This document shows, one piece after another, positions 11,892 to 20,364 of a stretch of 35,749 nucleotides of DNA. The notes below the pieces were generated by a model. It had not been told where the DNA came from and did not search any database. It worked only from the letters and a program-made list of their open reading frames with translations. Positions within the stretch are counted from its first letter, which is position 1. Each line of letters opens with the position of its first letter. The position numbers and the translations under genes are program-made. Location: assembly GCA_016789605.1 (NCBI GenBank), contig JAEUQO010000234.1, positions 1 to 35,749 of the forward strand, written 5' to 3'. The DNA is from Acidobacteriota bacterium (GTDB taxonomy: Bacteria; Acidobacteriota; Blastocatellia; RBC074).

Positions 11892-13685
11892 TTAGGGCTT
11901 CCTCCTTGCGACAATCGCTTTTGCCAACTTGTAGCGTGCGGCTTCAAATGCATCGCCGTCTTCGGCAAAGGCGACAGTTGCGTTGGCGTCAGAGAACACA
12001 CGCGGCACGATGGACTGCAATGCCGCTTGCACTTCCGCCTCTAGTCCCAATTTGCGTGCCATCGTCAGATATAGGTGATCCTGCAAACCACGCCGCAAGT
12101 TTGCCAATTGCACAGTAGAAATCGGTCCGGCAATGCCGCGATCCTGTTCCGGGTGTAGCTTTTCTTCGCCGGGATAGAGCAACACGCCATCGCCGTTGGC
12201 GAAGTCTTGATCGTTGACGGGTTTGTTGGGCTGGCCGCGATTGTCAAACGTCACCGGATTGAGCCAGACGTTTTGATTGCGTTCGCCTTGCTTTTGCGAG
12301 TTGTGCCGCCAGTGCACGCCGTGCCATTGGAAATAGACTTCGATGCCGTGTTTGAAACAGGCCCAGGGAATAACGCGCGGATCGGTCGCGGGCGTGTCAA
12401 TCAACAACGCGCCAATTGCCGGACGCCCACCGTTGTATGTCCAGTATTGTTTGCCGCGTGCGCGTTCGGCGTCTGCCGTTTTGATGTCAAACCACAGTCC
12501 GCTGGCATTCCAGATGTCAATCGCGCCTTCCAGCCCCTTGACGTAATTGTGCGTCACCATCGTCGGCAACGCGCGTCCGGGTCCGGGATTGGAGCGAATG
12601 TTGTCAGCAATTTGTCGAATGTAATTGAATTGCCGAGGCGAAGGTTCGTCAGGTAAGTACAAAAACGTGATGGCGTTTGGCAGACGTTCTTTCAAAAACG
12701 TCATCCAGGCGTCAGCTTTTTGCCACGCCTTTTCACGTTCATCAAACTCTTTGCCCGGGCCATAAAATGTCGCGGGTACGATGCGATTCCCCAATCCCTC
12801 GCCCGGCCCTTCATAGCCTTTCGCGTTCGTGAAGTCTGCGCCGCTGAAGCGCCCCCACGACGCGTTGACCATTTCGCGGTTGTATGCGTGAACCAACTCT
12901 ATGCGTTGTCGGTGTGCGAAACGGTGAAATTCGGCGTCCAGGTTGCGGCCTTGATACAACTCTGCCTGACTTGCTTCATAAAACACCATCGCGGGCAAAC
13001 TGTTTTCATCCGGCAACGTAAAATCGAACAGCTTCAGTTCAACCGGAATGGAAGTTCGCTTGCCATCGAGCGTCACGGCCAGTTGGCCGCGATACATTCC
13101 TGCCGGTAAATCACGCGCGGTGTATATCTCTATCCACAAAGCCTGCGTCTGGTTTGGCGCAACCGCCAGCGGAAATCCGCCACGACCTGCTTTCGCGTTT
13201 TCGGGAACAAGTTGCACCGGCTTCCAGCCAAGCGGGTCTTTGGGCACAGCCGCAGCCGACTTGTAGAACCAGCTTGCCCCCGTCGCCCGCGTAACGTTCA
13301 GATAGTTGGCTGAAAACAGTTGAATCGCTCTGCCCGCAAATTGAGAAGGATCAACATCGGGCGCGCGATAAAGAATTTTGCGCTTTCCGCCCTGCAATGA
13401 GAGTTCACGCAACTCTGCCGAAAGCTGCTTGATGCCGCCTGCGCCGGCTTCAACAATCACTTGAAAGGCGATAACTTCGTTGCGTGCGCCGAACACTCTG
13501 ATCCGCTTGCTGTTCCAGACAGCATTTTTCAGCCTGTATGGGTTCCGTAAATCATCGCGCTCGACTTTTTCGCCATCGCTCACCGCCCAAATCGTTTGCG
13601 CCGAAACAGCGGCGGCGGAGCGTGCAACAAAAAAGCCCACGCCAAACAAAGCAATGAGAACGCTCGTCAGAAAACGTCTATTCAT
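11892..13685 (-). CDS. Secreted DUF4091 / GH123-like glycoside hydrolase
   Basis: 597 aa from the ATG at 13685; the reading frame is open for 96 nt further upstream but without a better start. A signal peptide covers about residues 1-30. Residues 40-225 are beta-rich, like the N-terminal domain of GH123 enzymes (an 'ARNEVIAFQVIVEA' block at 67-80). The rest is a barrel region with the family's adjacent acid pair, Asp346-Glu347, in FLYLPDEPS. In characterised GH123 enzymes such a pair supports substrate-assisted cleavage of beta-N-acetylgalactosaminides. DUF4091 is wider than GH123, so the exact sugar is not certain. First gene of the three-gene minus-strand operon, about 60 nt downstream of a predicted promoter. 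Confidence 0.82.
   Translation of the reverse strand: MNRRFLTSVLIALFGVGFFVARSAAAVSAQTIWAVSDGEKVERDDLRNPYRLKNAVWNSKRIRVFGARNEVIAFQVIVEAGAGGIKQLSAELRELSLQGGKRKILYRAPDVDPSQFAGRAIQLFSANYLNVTRATGASWFYKSAAAVPKDPLGWKPVQLVPENAKAGRGGFPLAVAPNQTQALWIEIYTARDLPAGMYRGQLAVTLDGKRTSIPVELKLFDFTLPDENSLPAMVFYEASQAELYQGRNLDAEFHRFAHRQRIELVHAYNREMVNASWGRFSGADFTNAKGYEGPGEGLGNRIVPATFYGPGKEFDEREKAWQKADAWMTFLKERLPNAITFLYLPDEPSPRQFNYIRQIADNIRSNPGPGRALPTMVTHNYVKGLEGAIDIWNASGLWFDIKTADAERARGKQYWTYNGGRPAIGALLIDTPATDPRVIPWACFKHGIEVYFQWHGVHWRHNSQKQGERNQNVWLNPVTFDNRGQPNKPVNDQDFANGDGVLLYPGEEKLHPEQDRGIAGPISTVQLANLRRGLQDHLYLTMARKLGLEAEVQAALQSIVPRVFSDANATVAFAEDGDAFEAARYKLAKAIVARRKP
11901..11906 (-). promoter_or_regulatory. Ribosome binding site for the DUF5107-TPR gene
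   Basis: AGGAGG on the minus strand, 10 nt before the ATG at 11890. It lies inside the last codons of the GH123-like gene and decides the start among several upstream in-frame candidates. Confidence 0.75.
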
Positions 13686-13751
13686 AAGGGCAGGCCCTCG
13701 CGCAATTGAGTGAATGGTTGATACGTGCCGCGTCGTTGCTGGTGGAGGGCG

Positions 13752-13781
13752 GTTATAGCATCGGCGTGGAATTTGTCGCAA
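13752..13781 (-). promoter_or_regulatory. Sigma70-like promoter for the GH123-like operon
   Basis: On the minus strand TTGCGA (13776-13781) is followed after 18 nt by TATAAC (13752-13757). The -10 is preceded by GATGC, giving GATGCTATAAC, identical to the -10 region of the divergent promoter at 13928-13938. The predicted leader is about 60 nt. Confidence 0.45.
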
Positions 13782-13909
13782 GCAGATAGTTCGGGTTACT
13801 GACTAACCTCATTTCCATCTCAAGCGTTCCCCGGCAAGGCGGCGAATCGGATGCGCCAATCAAACAGCGCTGTCGGTTGTGCGCAGAGTGAAAAAAAGGA
13901 CAATTTCAC

Positions 13910-13938
13910 TTGCAGCCCGTCAAACCGGATGCTATAAC
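13910..13938 (+). promoter_or_regulatory. Sigma70-like promoter for the TPR/TonB receptor unit
   Basis: TTGCAG (13910-13915), a 17-nt spacer, then TATAAC (13933-13938) with the same GATGC extension as the divergent promoter. It would give a leader of about 235 nt before the ATG at 14179. Confidence 0.4.
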
Positions 13939-14178
13939 GCGCCCGTCAAACAAGGTCATCGTTGCATTCAGGCTAGCACAAAGCAAATTCACACAGCGAA
14001 TCGGTGAGACGCGAAGGAGCATTCGCAAAGACGTTACCACGAGCGCCAGGCAAACCTCGACAAGAAGCAATCACGCAGTGTTTGTCGGAGTTCCCAACTA
14101 ACCACGGCAGTAGCGGTACGCAACCTTCGCCGGAGGCGTTCTTTCCCGGCAACAATCCAGATTCTCCCGCGGTCTTTT

Positions 14179-15264
14179 ATGCAAGTACCCAAAGCCTTTT
14201 TGGTGTTGTGCGCGCTGGCTCTGTTATGCGCTGAGATACGAAGCCAGACCGGCGAGCAGCCACAAATACCGTCAACCAGTGATTTCGCGCGCAACGTGCA
14301 AGTGTCTCAATTGTTGGCCAATGCCCAAACCAGCCTGCAACGCGGAGACCTGCTAGGCGCGACGTCCTTACTTGGCCAGGCTTTGGCGATAGACAACCAG
14401 AATCGCCCGGCACGGAAAAATCTGATCCAGCTTTTGCTCTGGCAAGGCAAGTTGAAAGAAGCTGAAGAGCAAGCACAGGTTGCGGCACGGCTTTTTCCCA
14501 ATGAGGCTGAGACGTTCTTCCTACGGGCGTTGGTGGCGTTTCATCAGGGCCAATTGACGCAAACGTCCACATTGGCAGAGACCTGTTTGAAGCACGGTGA
14601 TCGTGGGCCTGAAGTTCATAAGCTGCTGGCGATGTCTGAATACTTACAAGGTCATTTGCCGAAATTCGAGACGCATATTCGCGAGGCCGCACGCCTGAAT
14701 CCGCGTGATCCCGATCCGCACTATCATCTGGGCCGTTATTATTTTGAAGACAAACGCTACAAAGAAGCGTTGGCGGCCTTTCAACAAGCGTTTCAAATCC
14801 AACCTGATTATTACAAAGCGCACTATTACGCCGGTCTGATTTACGAAAGCCAGGATCAAATCCAGGAAGCCAAGCAGGAAATGCAAGCGGCCATACGCGT
14901 CGTGGATCAGCTCAAAATCCGCTATGCCTGGCCGTATGCCGATTTGGGCAGGCTGATGGTCAACGAAGGCGATGACGAACGCGGAATTGGCTGGCTGTAT
15001 CGTGCGGTGCGCAATGACCCGGGCTCGCCATATGCGCATTATCATTTTGCCAAGGCGCTCTTCCGCAAAGGCGCAAGCTTCGAGGTCAAACAGGAACTGC
15101 TGGAAGCCATCAAGCTCGATCCGGGCTATGGCGAAGCCTATTACCTGCTTGCACGTTATTACCAAAAAACGGGCGAAACGCAGCTCGCTCAGGAAACCTT
15201 CGCGAAGTTCGAAGAGGTCAAGAAAAACCCGCCGCCCTCGCCGTTTGGAGTGCGCCGGTGGTAA
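14179..15264 (+). CDS. Secreted TPR-repeat protein
   Basis: 361 aa with a Sec signal peptide (hydrophobic residues 6-18, likely cleavage near SQ at 22-23). The remainder is almost entirely TPR helical pairs from about residue 43 to 345. Clear units include the blocks DPHYHLGRYYFEDKRYKEAL and YKAHYYAGLIYESQDQIQEA. TPR arrays are protein-binding scaffolds, and no catalytic motif is visible. In Acidobacteriota, secreted TPR proteins often precede or accompany large TonB-dependent receptors, and here the receptor starts 147 bp downstream in the same direction. The SD before the ATG is weak. The 147-bp gap to the receptor contains a small hairpin (CTCGGT 15374-15379 with ACCGAG 15387-15392) just before the receptor's SD. 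Confidence 0.85.
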   Translation: MQVPKAFLVLCALALLCAEIRSQTGEQPQIPSTSDFARNVQVSQLLANAQTSLQRGDLLGATSLLGQALAIDNQNRPARKNLIQLLLWQGKLKEAEEQAQVAARLFPNEAETFFLRALVAFHQGQLTQTSTLAETCLKHGDRGPEVHKLLAMSEYLQGHLPKFETHIREAARLNPRDPDPHYHLGRYYFEDKRYKEALAAFQQAFQIQPDYYKAHYYAGLIYESQDQIQEAKQEMQAAIRVVDQLKIRYAWPYADLGRLMVNEGDDERGIGWLYRAVRNDPGSPYAHYHFAKALFRKGASFEVKQELLEAIKLDPGYGEAYYLLARYYQKTGETQLAQETFAKFEEVKKNPPPSPFGVRRW

Positions 15265-15411
15265 CACAAAACCGCTCAGACGGTGACATCAGAAATGTCC
15301 ACTCAGGCATCAGCTTTCGCTGGGAGCAGTTCTTCTCGTTTCGGCGCTTAACCAAACACTGACCACTCATCACCTCGGTCGTTTGTACCGAGCCAACAAA
15401 AGGAGAACCCT

Positions 15412-18400
15412 ATGCTGAGAGGCCCGCATAAGCCACTTGGAACACTCGTGGGGCTGATTCTGGTTTTGCTTGCGTCACTGTCGCTTTTTGCCCAGGGCGA
15501 ACGCAGCGCCCTGAACGGTATTGTCACCGATCAGAATGGCGGTGTCGTTGCTGGGGCTGAAGTCACTGCGACCAACATCGAAACCGGCATCGAGACCAAG
15601 ACGACGACAACTGATTCAGGCGTGTATCGTCTGCCGTATCTGCCTTCGGGCAAATACAAAATCACGGTGCGCGCCAATGGTTTTCAGACGGCAATACTCA
15701 ATGATGTCAGTTTGCTCGTGGCGCAGACGTTGACGGTTGACCTGAAACTGACCGCCGGTCAGGTTTCAGATCAAGTCACCATCACCAGCGCCGCGCCGCT
15801 GCTTGAAACCGGCACGTCTGAAATCGGACGCTATGTCACCAAGAAAGAATTCGACACCTGGCCGGTGGCGGTCAGCGACGGACAGCGGCAAATTCAAACA
15901 TTCATTTTCAGCAGCTTGCCGGGGACGGTGGGCGGTACGTTCCAGGGTTCGATCAATGGCGGGCAGAACTATTCACACGAAATTCTGATCGAAGGCATGC
16001 CGCTGGGTCGTTTCGATTTGCAAGGCGGCAGCAACAACGAATTCAGCCCCAGCGCCGAATCTGTCAGCGAATTCAAGATGCAAACCGGTACGGTTAGCGC
16101 GCAATACGGCGGCGGCCAAACGGCCATCGCCAACTTCGCGATCAAATCCGGCACAAATGAGTTTCACGGCTCAGGCTTTGGCTACATTCAAAATGACGCG
16201 TTGCGCGCCAACAGCTTTAGCAACAAATCGTTTGGGCGCGACGCCAACGGCAATGAAATCCGTCCGCGCGCGCCGTTCAAGCTGCACAATTACGGCTATG
16301 CGTTTAGCGGTCCGGTCTGGGTGCCCAAGGTCTACAACGGACGCAGCCGCACCTTCTTTTTCAACAGTCTGGAAGTCACGCGCGTGCGCGACTTCGTCTC
16401 CACCTCGTTCACGACGCTGCCGGTAAAAGATTTCAAGCAAGGCAACTTCTCTAAGCTGCTTGATCCGAATTTCACCGGCAATGCCAACTCCGGCAAACAA
16501 ATCGGTACGGATGCACTGGGCCGCCCGGTGATCTTTGGCCAGTTGTATGATCCGCGCACAACACGCAACGTCAACGGCCAGGTGGTGCGCGATCCGTTCG
16601 CGGGCAACATCATTCCGCAATCCATCTGGAGTCAGGTCAGCCGCAACATTCTGGACAAATCCGGGGTTACCGATCCGCTCATTGACCGCATGTTGAACAA
16701 CTTCCCGGCCATCGCCGGTTGCTGCCCGGTCTTTGACGAACGCATTTACGCGCTCAAGATGGATCACCATTTCAACGAAAATCACAAGATTTCCGGTTAC
16801 TACAATCACACTTACCGCCTGCGCAACAATTCGCCCGGCGGACGTTGGGGCGAGCCGCCCGAGCGCCCGACTGGCGTGTATCAGTTGCAATATACGCCGG
16901 GCCGCATGGTGCGCCTGGCCTATGACTGGACGATTTCGTCTAACATCCTCAATCACGCGGCGATCGGCTATAACCGTTTCGGCAACCTGAATGAAAGCGT
17001 GTATGTGGATCAGGACTGGCCGCAACAAATCGGACTGCAAAACGTACCCGGCACGCACTTCCCCACCCTGGTGTTTGGCGGTGCAACGTATCAGGGCGGA
17101 GGCATCGGCGCGGGCGGCAGACTCGGTTCAGCCAATCGCGGCGGGTCTTACAACGGCAGCACGATCATCATGGATGATCTGACGATCATCAGCGGTTCGC
17201 ACAACTACAAAGCCGGTTTCGAAATGCGCAAGTACTATTACAACTTCCGCAACAAATCCGGCTCGGGCGATTTCAACTTCAGCCCCGTGCAAACCGAATT
17301 GCCGGGCTTTTCGCAACAAACCGGTCACTCGTTTGCCAGCTTCCTGCTCGGCGCAGTTTCCAGCGCCAGCCGTGGCGTGGCGGTCGCCAACTTTGGTTAT
17401 CGCGTAACGCAACCGAGTTTCTATTTTTCCGACGACTGGAAGGTGACGCAAAAGCTGACGCTGAACCTGGGGCTACGTTGGGAAATGAACCTGGGCTACA
17501 ACGAAGTCGCGGGCCGCATGAGCATGGTTGATCTGACCAAACCCAACGCGGATGCGGGCAATCGCCCTGGCGCATTGGTGTTCGCCGATCAGCTTGGCCA
17601 AAAAGGCTTCCACGACAAATACCTGAAAATGGTTTCGCCGCGTATTGGCTTTGCCTATGCGATGAGCCAGAAGCTTGTGGTGCGCGGCGGATATGGCATC
17701 AACGCCAATCCGTTCATTGCCAACTTCCAGACGCCGGGCAACCTCGGGTACAACGGCTCAATCGTCGTAAACCAACAAACCGCGCCGACGACGTTTCCGC
17801 AAGACCCCGTGCTTTTCCTGCATCAACCGTTTCCGAGTCTGGTTGGCTCGTTGCCCAACCGCAGCGCAACGCAAGCCAACAACCTCGGTTACAGCCACAT
17901 TCCATCCGATTCGAATCGCGTGGGCTATGTGCAAAACTACAGCCTGACATTCCAGTATCAATTGCCCGGCTCGTTCGTTGCCGAAGTTGGTTACATCGGC
18001 AACAAAGGCACGCGTCTGGAAGCCGACGGCCTGGACAATCTGAATCAGTTGCCGGTCAGTGCGCTGCGTTACGGCGATGATCTGTTCCAGCAATTGTCGG
18101 CGCGCCCCAATCTGGGCATTCCCATTCCCTATGCTGGGTTCAACGGAACGGTCGCGCAAGCCTTACGCCCGTTCCCGCAATACGGCAACATCGGTCGCGT
18201 ATTTGCCAATTTCGGCACGTCGCATTACGACGCGTTGCAAGTGCAAGTGACACGTCACCTGACCAAAGGTCTGGCGATTCTCGGCGCTTACACGTGGTCA
18301 AAGGCCATCTTCACCGGGTCTGATAGTTCGATTGACGCTGCCGGTTCGCAAGACGTATACAACCGCGCAATTGAGCGCACAATCACGTCTTTCAACATCC

Positions 18401-18978
18401 CGCATTTCGCCAAATTCACCTGGATTTACGAACTGCCGTTTGGCAAAGGCCGCCGTTGGCTGACCGGCGGTGTGCTCAGCCACGTGATCGGCGGCTGGAC
18501 GTTGACGGGCATTCACAACTATCGCGCGGGCGATCCGCTATCGGTCAGCGGCGCTGGGCCACGCACCATTCTGTTTAACGGCACAATCCGTCCCGACTGG
18601 ATTCCCGGCCAGGAAGTGGTGCTCAACGGCAACGCCGATGTGAAAACCAACGGAGCAGGCGCTTCGTATTTGAACATCGCCGCGTTTTCGCTGGTGCCGC
18701 GCACGGGCAATAACGTCCCGCTCCGTTTGGGCACGGCGCCGCCGCGTTTGCCCAACGTGCGCGGTCCCGCAGCCTTCAGCGAAGACTTCGGCCTGAAGAA
18801 AAACTTCAACTTCACGGAAACACGGAACCTCGAAATCCGCGCGGATTTCCTCAACGGATTCAACCGCGCGGGTCGTGGCAACCCCGTGACCGACATTACC
18901 AGCCCGCTGTTCGGCAAAATTACCGGCGCACGATTTGGCCCGCGTAATATTCAGCTCGAAGCGCGCTTCAACTTCTAA
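15412..18978 (+). CDS. Oar-like TonB-dependent receptor with carboxypeptidase-regulatory-like domain
   Basis: 1188 aa. Signal peptide at residues 1-28 (FAQG). Residues about 33-113 form a carboxypeptidase-regulatory-like beta-sandwich (GIVTDQNGGVVAGAEVTAT then SGVYRLPYLPSGKYKITV), followed by a plug-like region from about 118 and a long outer-membrane beta-barrel rich in aromatic strand ends. The chain ends in RFNF, with the terminal Phe needed for barrel insertion. Such receptors import large substrates, often oligosaccharides, across the outer membrane using TonB energy. Length and architecture match the Oar/acidobacterial group rather than Bacteroidota SusC; no SusD-like partner is seen. 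AGGAG at 15401-15405, 6 nt before the ATG, supports the start. The substrate is unknown, but the opposite-strand hydrolases suggest a glycan. Confidence 0.92.
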   Translation: MLRGPHKPLGTLVGLILVLLASLSLFAQGERSALNGIVTDQNGGVVAGAEVTATNIETGIETKTTTTDSGVYRLPYLPSGKYKITVRANGFQTAILNDVSLLVAQTLTVDLKLTAGQVSDQVTITSAAPLLETGTSEIGRYVTKKEFDTWPVAVSDGQRQIQTFIFSSLPGTVGGTFQGSINGGQNYSHEILIEGMPLGRFDLQGGSNNEFSPSAESVSEFKMQTGTVSAQYGGGQTAIANFAIKSGTNEFHGSGFGYIQNDALRANSFSNKSFGRDANGNEIRPRAPFKLHNYGYAFSGPVWVPKVYNGRSRTFFFNSLEVTRVRDFVSTSFTTLPVKDFKQGNFSKLLDPNFTGNANSGKQIGTDALGRPVIFGQLYDPRTTRNVNGQVVRDPFAGNIIPQSIWSQVSRNILDKSGVTDPLIDRMLNNFPAIAGCCPVFDERIYALKMDHHFNENHKISGYYNHTYRLRNNSPGGRWGEPPERPTGVYQLQYTPGRMVRLAYDWTISSNILNHAAIGYNRFGNLNESVYVDQDWPQQIGLQNVPGTHFPTLVFGGATYQGGGIGAGGRLGSANRGGSYNGSTIIMDDLTIISGSHNYKAGFEMRKYYYNFRNKSGSGDFNFSPVQTELPGFSQQTGHSFASFLLGAVSSASRGVAVANFGYRVTQPSFYFSDDWKVTQKLTLNLGLRWEMNLGYNEVAGRMSMVDLTKPNADAGNRPGALVFADQLGQKGFHDKYLKMVSPRIGFAYAMSQKLVVRGGYGINANPFIANFQTPGNLGYNGSIVVNQQTAPTTFPQDPVLFLHQPFPSLVGSLPNRSATQANNLGYSHIPSDSNRVGYVQNYSLTFQYQLPGSFVAEVGYIGNKGTRLEADGLDNLNQLPVSALRYGDDLFQQLSARPNLGIPIPYAGFNGTVAQALRPFPQYGNIGRVFANFGTSHYDALQVQVTRHLTKGLAILGAYTWSKAIFTGSDSSIDAAGSQDVYNRAIERTITSFNIPHFAKFTWIYELPFGKGRRWLTGGVLSHVIGGWTLTGIHNYRAGDPLSVSGAGPRTILFNGTIRPDWIPGQEVVLNGNADVKTNGAGASYLNIAAFSLVPRTGNNVPLRLGTAPPRLPNVRGPAAFSEDFGLKKNFNFTETRNLEIRADFLNGFNRAGRGNPVTDITSPLFGKITGARFGPRNIQLEARFNF

Positions 18979-18988
18979 CGTTATATCC

Positions 18989-19027
18989 GCGCGCCTGGCC
19001 ACGAAGTTGCTTCGTAGCCAGGCGCGC
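18989..19027. terminator. Long hairpin after the TonB receptor
   Basis: GCGCGCCTGGC (18989-18999) and ACGAAG (19001-19006) pair with CTTCGT (19010-19015) and GCCAGGCGCGC (19017-19027), with only one C/A mismatch and a 3-nt loop. It starts 10 nt after the receptor stop. No T-tract follows. It probably limits transcription into the ROK gene. Confidence 0.7.
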
Positions 19028-19094
19028 ACAATTGTCAGGATCAAATTCTGCCACCCGGTTATCTGAAAACTCTTGCGTGTGGACAAAGACGCCA

Positions 19095-20342
19095 ATGACC
19101 AAAGCACCTCGCCTGCGCCATCGTTACACCCGCAAACCCAACCTCGCCGAAGTCAAAACGGCAGGACACGACACATTGCGACTGGTCAATCGTCGCATCC
19201 TGCTCAGTCTGATTTCTGACCGGCAGCCGATTTCGCGCGCCGAAATCGCTAAAGTCAGCGGCTTGAACAAAGCCACCGTTTCAACTATCACCAACGAATT
19301 ATTGAAAGACCGGTACGTCATCGAAACCGGCGGCGGCAAAACCACGCCCAGCGGCGGCAAACCGCCGACGCCGTTGCGCATTAACGAACAGCGTTATGGT
19401 TTGTTCGGTTTGGACATTCGCGCCGAAGAAACGATTCTGGCCCTGAGCAATTTCAATGGTCATATCGTCGCGCGCCACAGTTTCAAAACTGGCGCAAATC
19501 CGACCACGTTCTTGCGGCACCTCGGCGAGGAAATCACCAGGCTGCGCGCGCAACATCGCGAATTCACTGAAATCGCCGGCATAGGCATCAGCATGCCGGG
19601 TCTGGTGGATAGTTTCAGCGGCAAGTTTCTGATGTCGGTTGTCTTGCCCTGGCGCGATGTGCCGGTTGTCGAATTGCTGGAACAGGCAACCGGCTTGCAC
19701 ACCATCATGGATACCTCGGCGCGCTGCGCAGCCTTGGCTGAAATCTGGTACGGCAAGACGCGTTATGAACACGTACGCAATTTGCTGTATGTCAGTGTCA
19801 GCAGCGGGTTGAGTTGCGGTGTGGTCATTGATGGTGGGCTATATCGCGGCTTTCACAATACGGCAGGCCAATTCGGTCACTTCCCGATTGACCTCAATGG
19901 ACCGGAATGCCGTTGCGGGATGCGCGGCTGCTGGGACTTGTTCGCGTCGGACAAAGCGACCGTGGCGCGCTATGAGGAATTGAGCAAAACTGTGCGCACA
20001 ACGCGCAAACCCGGTGCGAGCAAATTGAATATGCGGCGTGTCGTGGAATTGGTCGAATCAGGCGACACCGCCGCCATGCAAGCCGTACGCACGACGGCCA
20101 AATATCTGGGGCTGGGCATCACCGGTTTGGTGAATGGTCTCGACCCGGAAGAAGTCGTCATTGGCGGCGAAATCACCAAAGCCTGGGGCTTGATCGAACC
20201 TATCATCCTCGCCGAAGTCCAACGCAATTTGCGCGCGCGCGAAGTCGTCGTTCGCCGCTCGTCGTTTGAAGTGCGCCCAACGCTGAAAGGCGCGCTGACA
20301 CTCATCCTGAACGAACTGCTCTCTGTGCCACAGGTTGGCTAA
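19095..20342 (+). CDS. ROK-family transcriptional regulator (kinase-dead)
   Basis: 415 aa from the ATG at 19095; a TTG 63 nt upstream is possible but would add an unstructured tail. An N-terminal winged helix-turn-helix lies at about residues 28-80 (ISRAEIAKVSGLNKATVSTITNELL). A ROK sugar-binding fold follows. The zinc site is present: His262 in GQFGH and Cys272, Cys274, Cys279 in CRCGMRGC. The ATP-binding DxGGT loop is replaced by DIRAEE (107-112). The place of the catalytic Asp in the ROK 'NDAN' motif reads TSAR, so the protein should sense sugar without phosphorylating it, like NagC, Mlc or XylR. The gene follows the receptor and its hairpin, so it likely controls the neighbouring uptake and hydrolysis genes. 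Confidence 0.9.
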   Translation: MTKAPRLRHRYTRKPNLAEVKTAGHDTLRLVNRRILLSLISDRQPISRAEIAKVSGLNKATVSTITNELLKDRYVIETGGGKTTPSGGKPPTPLRINEQRYGLFGLDIRAEETILALSNFNGHIVARHSFKTGANPTTFLRHLGEEITRLRAQHREFTEIAGIGISMPGLVDSFSGKFLMSVVLPWRDVPVVELLEQATGLHTIMDTSARCAALAEIWYGKTRYEHVRNLLYVSVSSGLSCGVVIDGGLYRGFHNTAGQFGHFPIDLNGPECRCGMRGCWDLFASDKATVARYEELSKTVRTTRKPGASKLNMRRVVELVESGDTAAMQAVRTTAKYLGLGITGLVNGLDPEEVVIGGEITKAWGLIEPIILAEVQRNLRAREVVVRRSSFEVRPTLKGALTLILNELLSVPQVG

Positions 20343-20364
20343 CTCAATTCCCTTTTGCCTTCCT

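Larger units (their letters stand above)
13686..14178. other. Divergent regulatory region between the two halves of the glycan-type locus
   Basis: 493 bp with no convincing gene. It holds one promoter for each direction (13752-13781 minus, 13910-13938 plus). Between them lies a small palindrome GGTTA-CTGAC-TAACC (13794-13808) that could bind a regulator such as the ROK protein encoded downstream. From about 13940 to 14178 is the presumed long 5' leader of the plus-strand TPR gene; I see no riboswitch or other structure I can name in it. Confidence 0.5.

Noticed and set aside
16171..17058. 295-codon minus-strand reading frame inside the TonB receptor gene
   Set aside because: It lies fully antisense to a well-supported receptor and its translation shows no domain, signal or SD; it is a shadow of high-GC codon bias.
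19032..19094. Earlier TTG start for the ROK regulator
   Set aside because: It would add 21 residues with no domain content, and the TTG has no better SD than the ATG at 19095.
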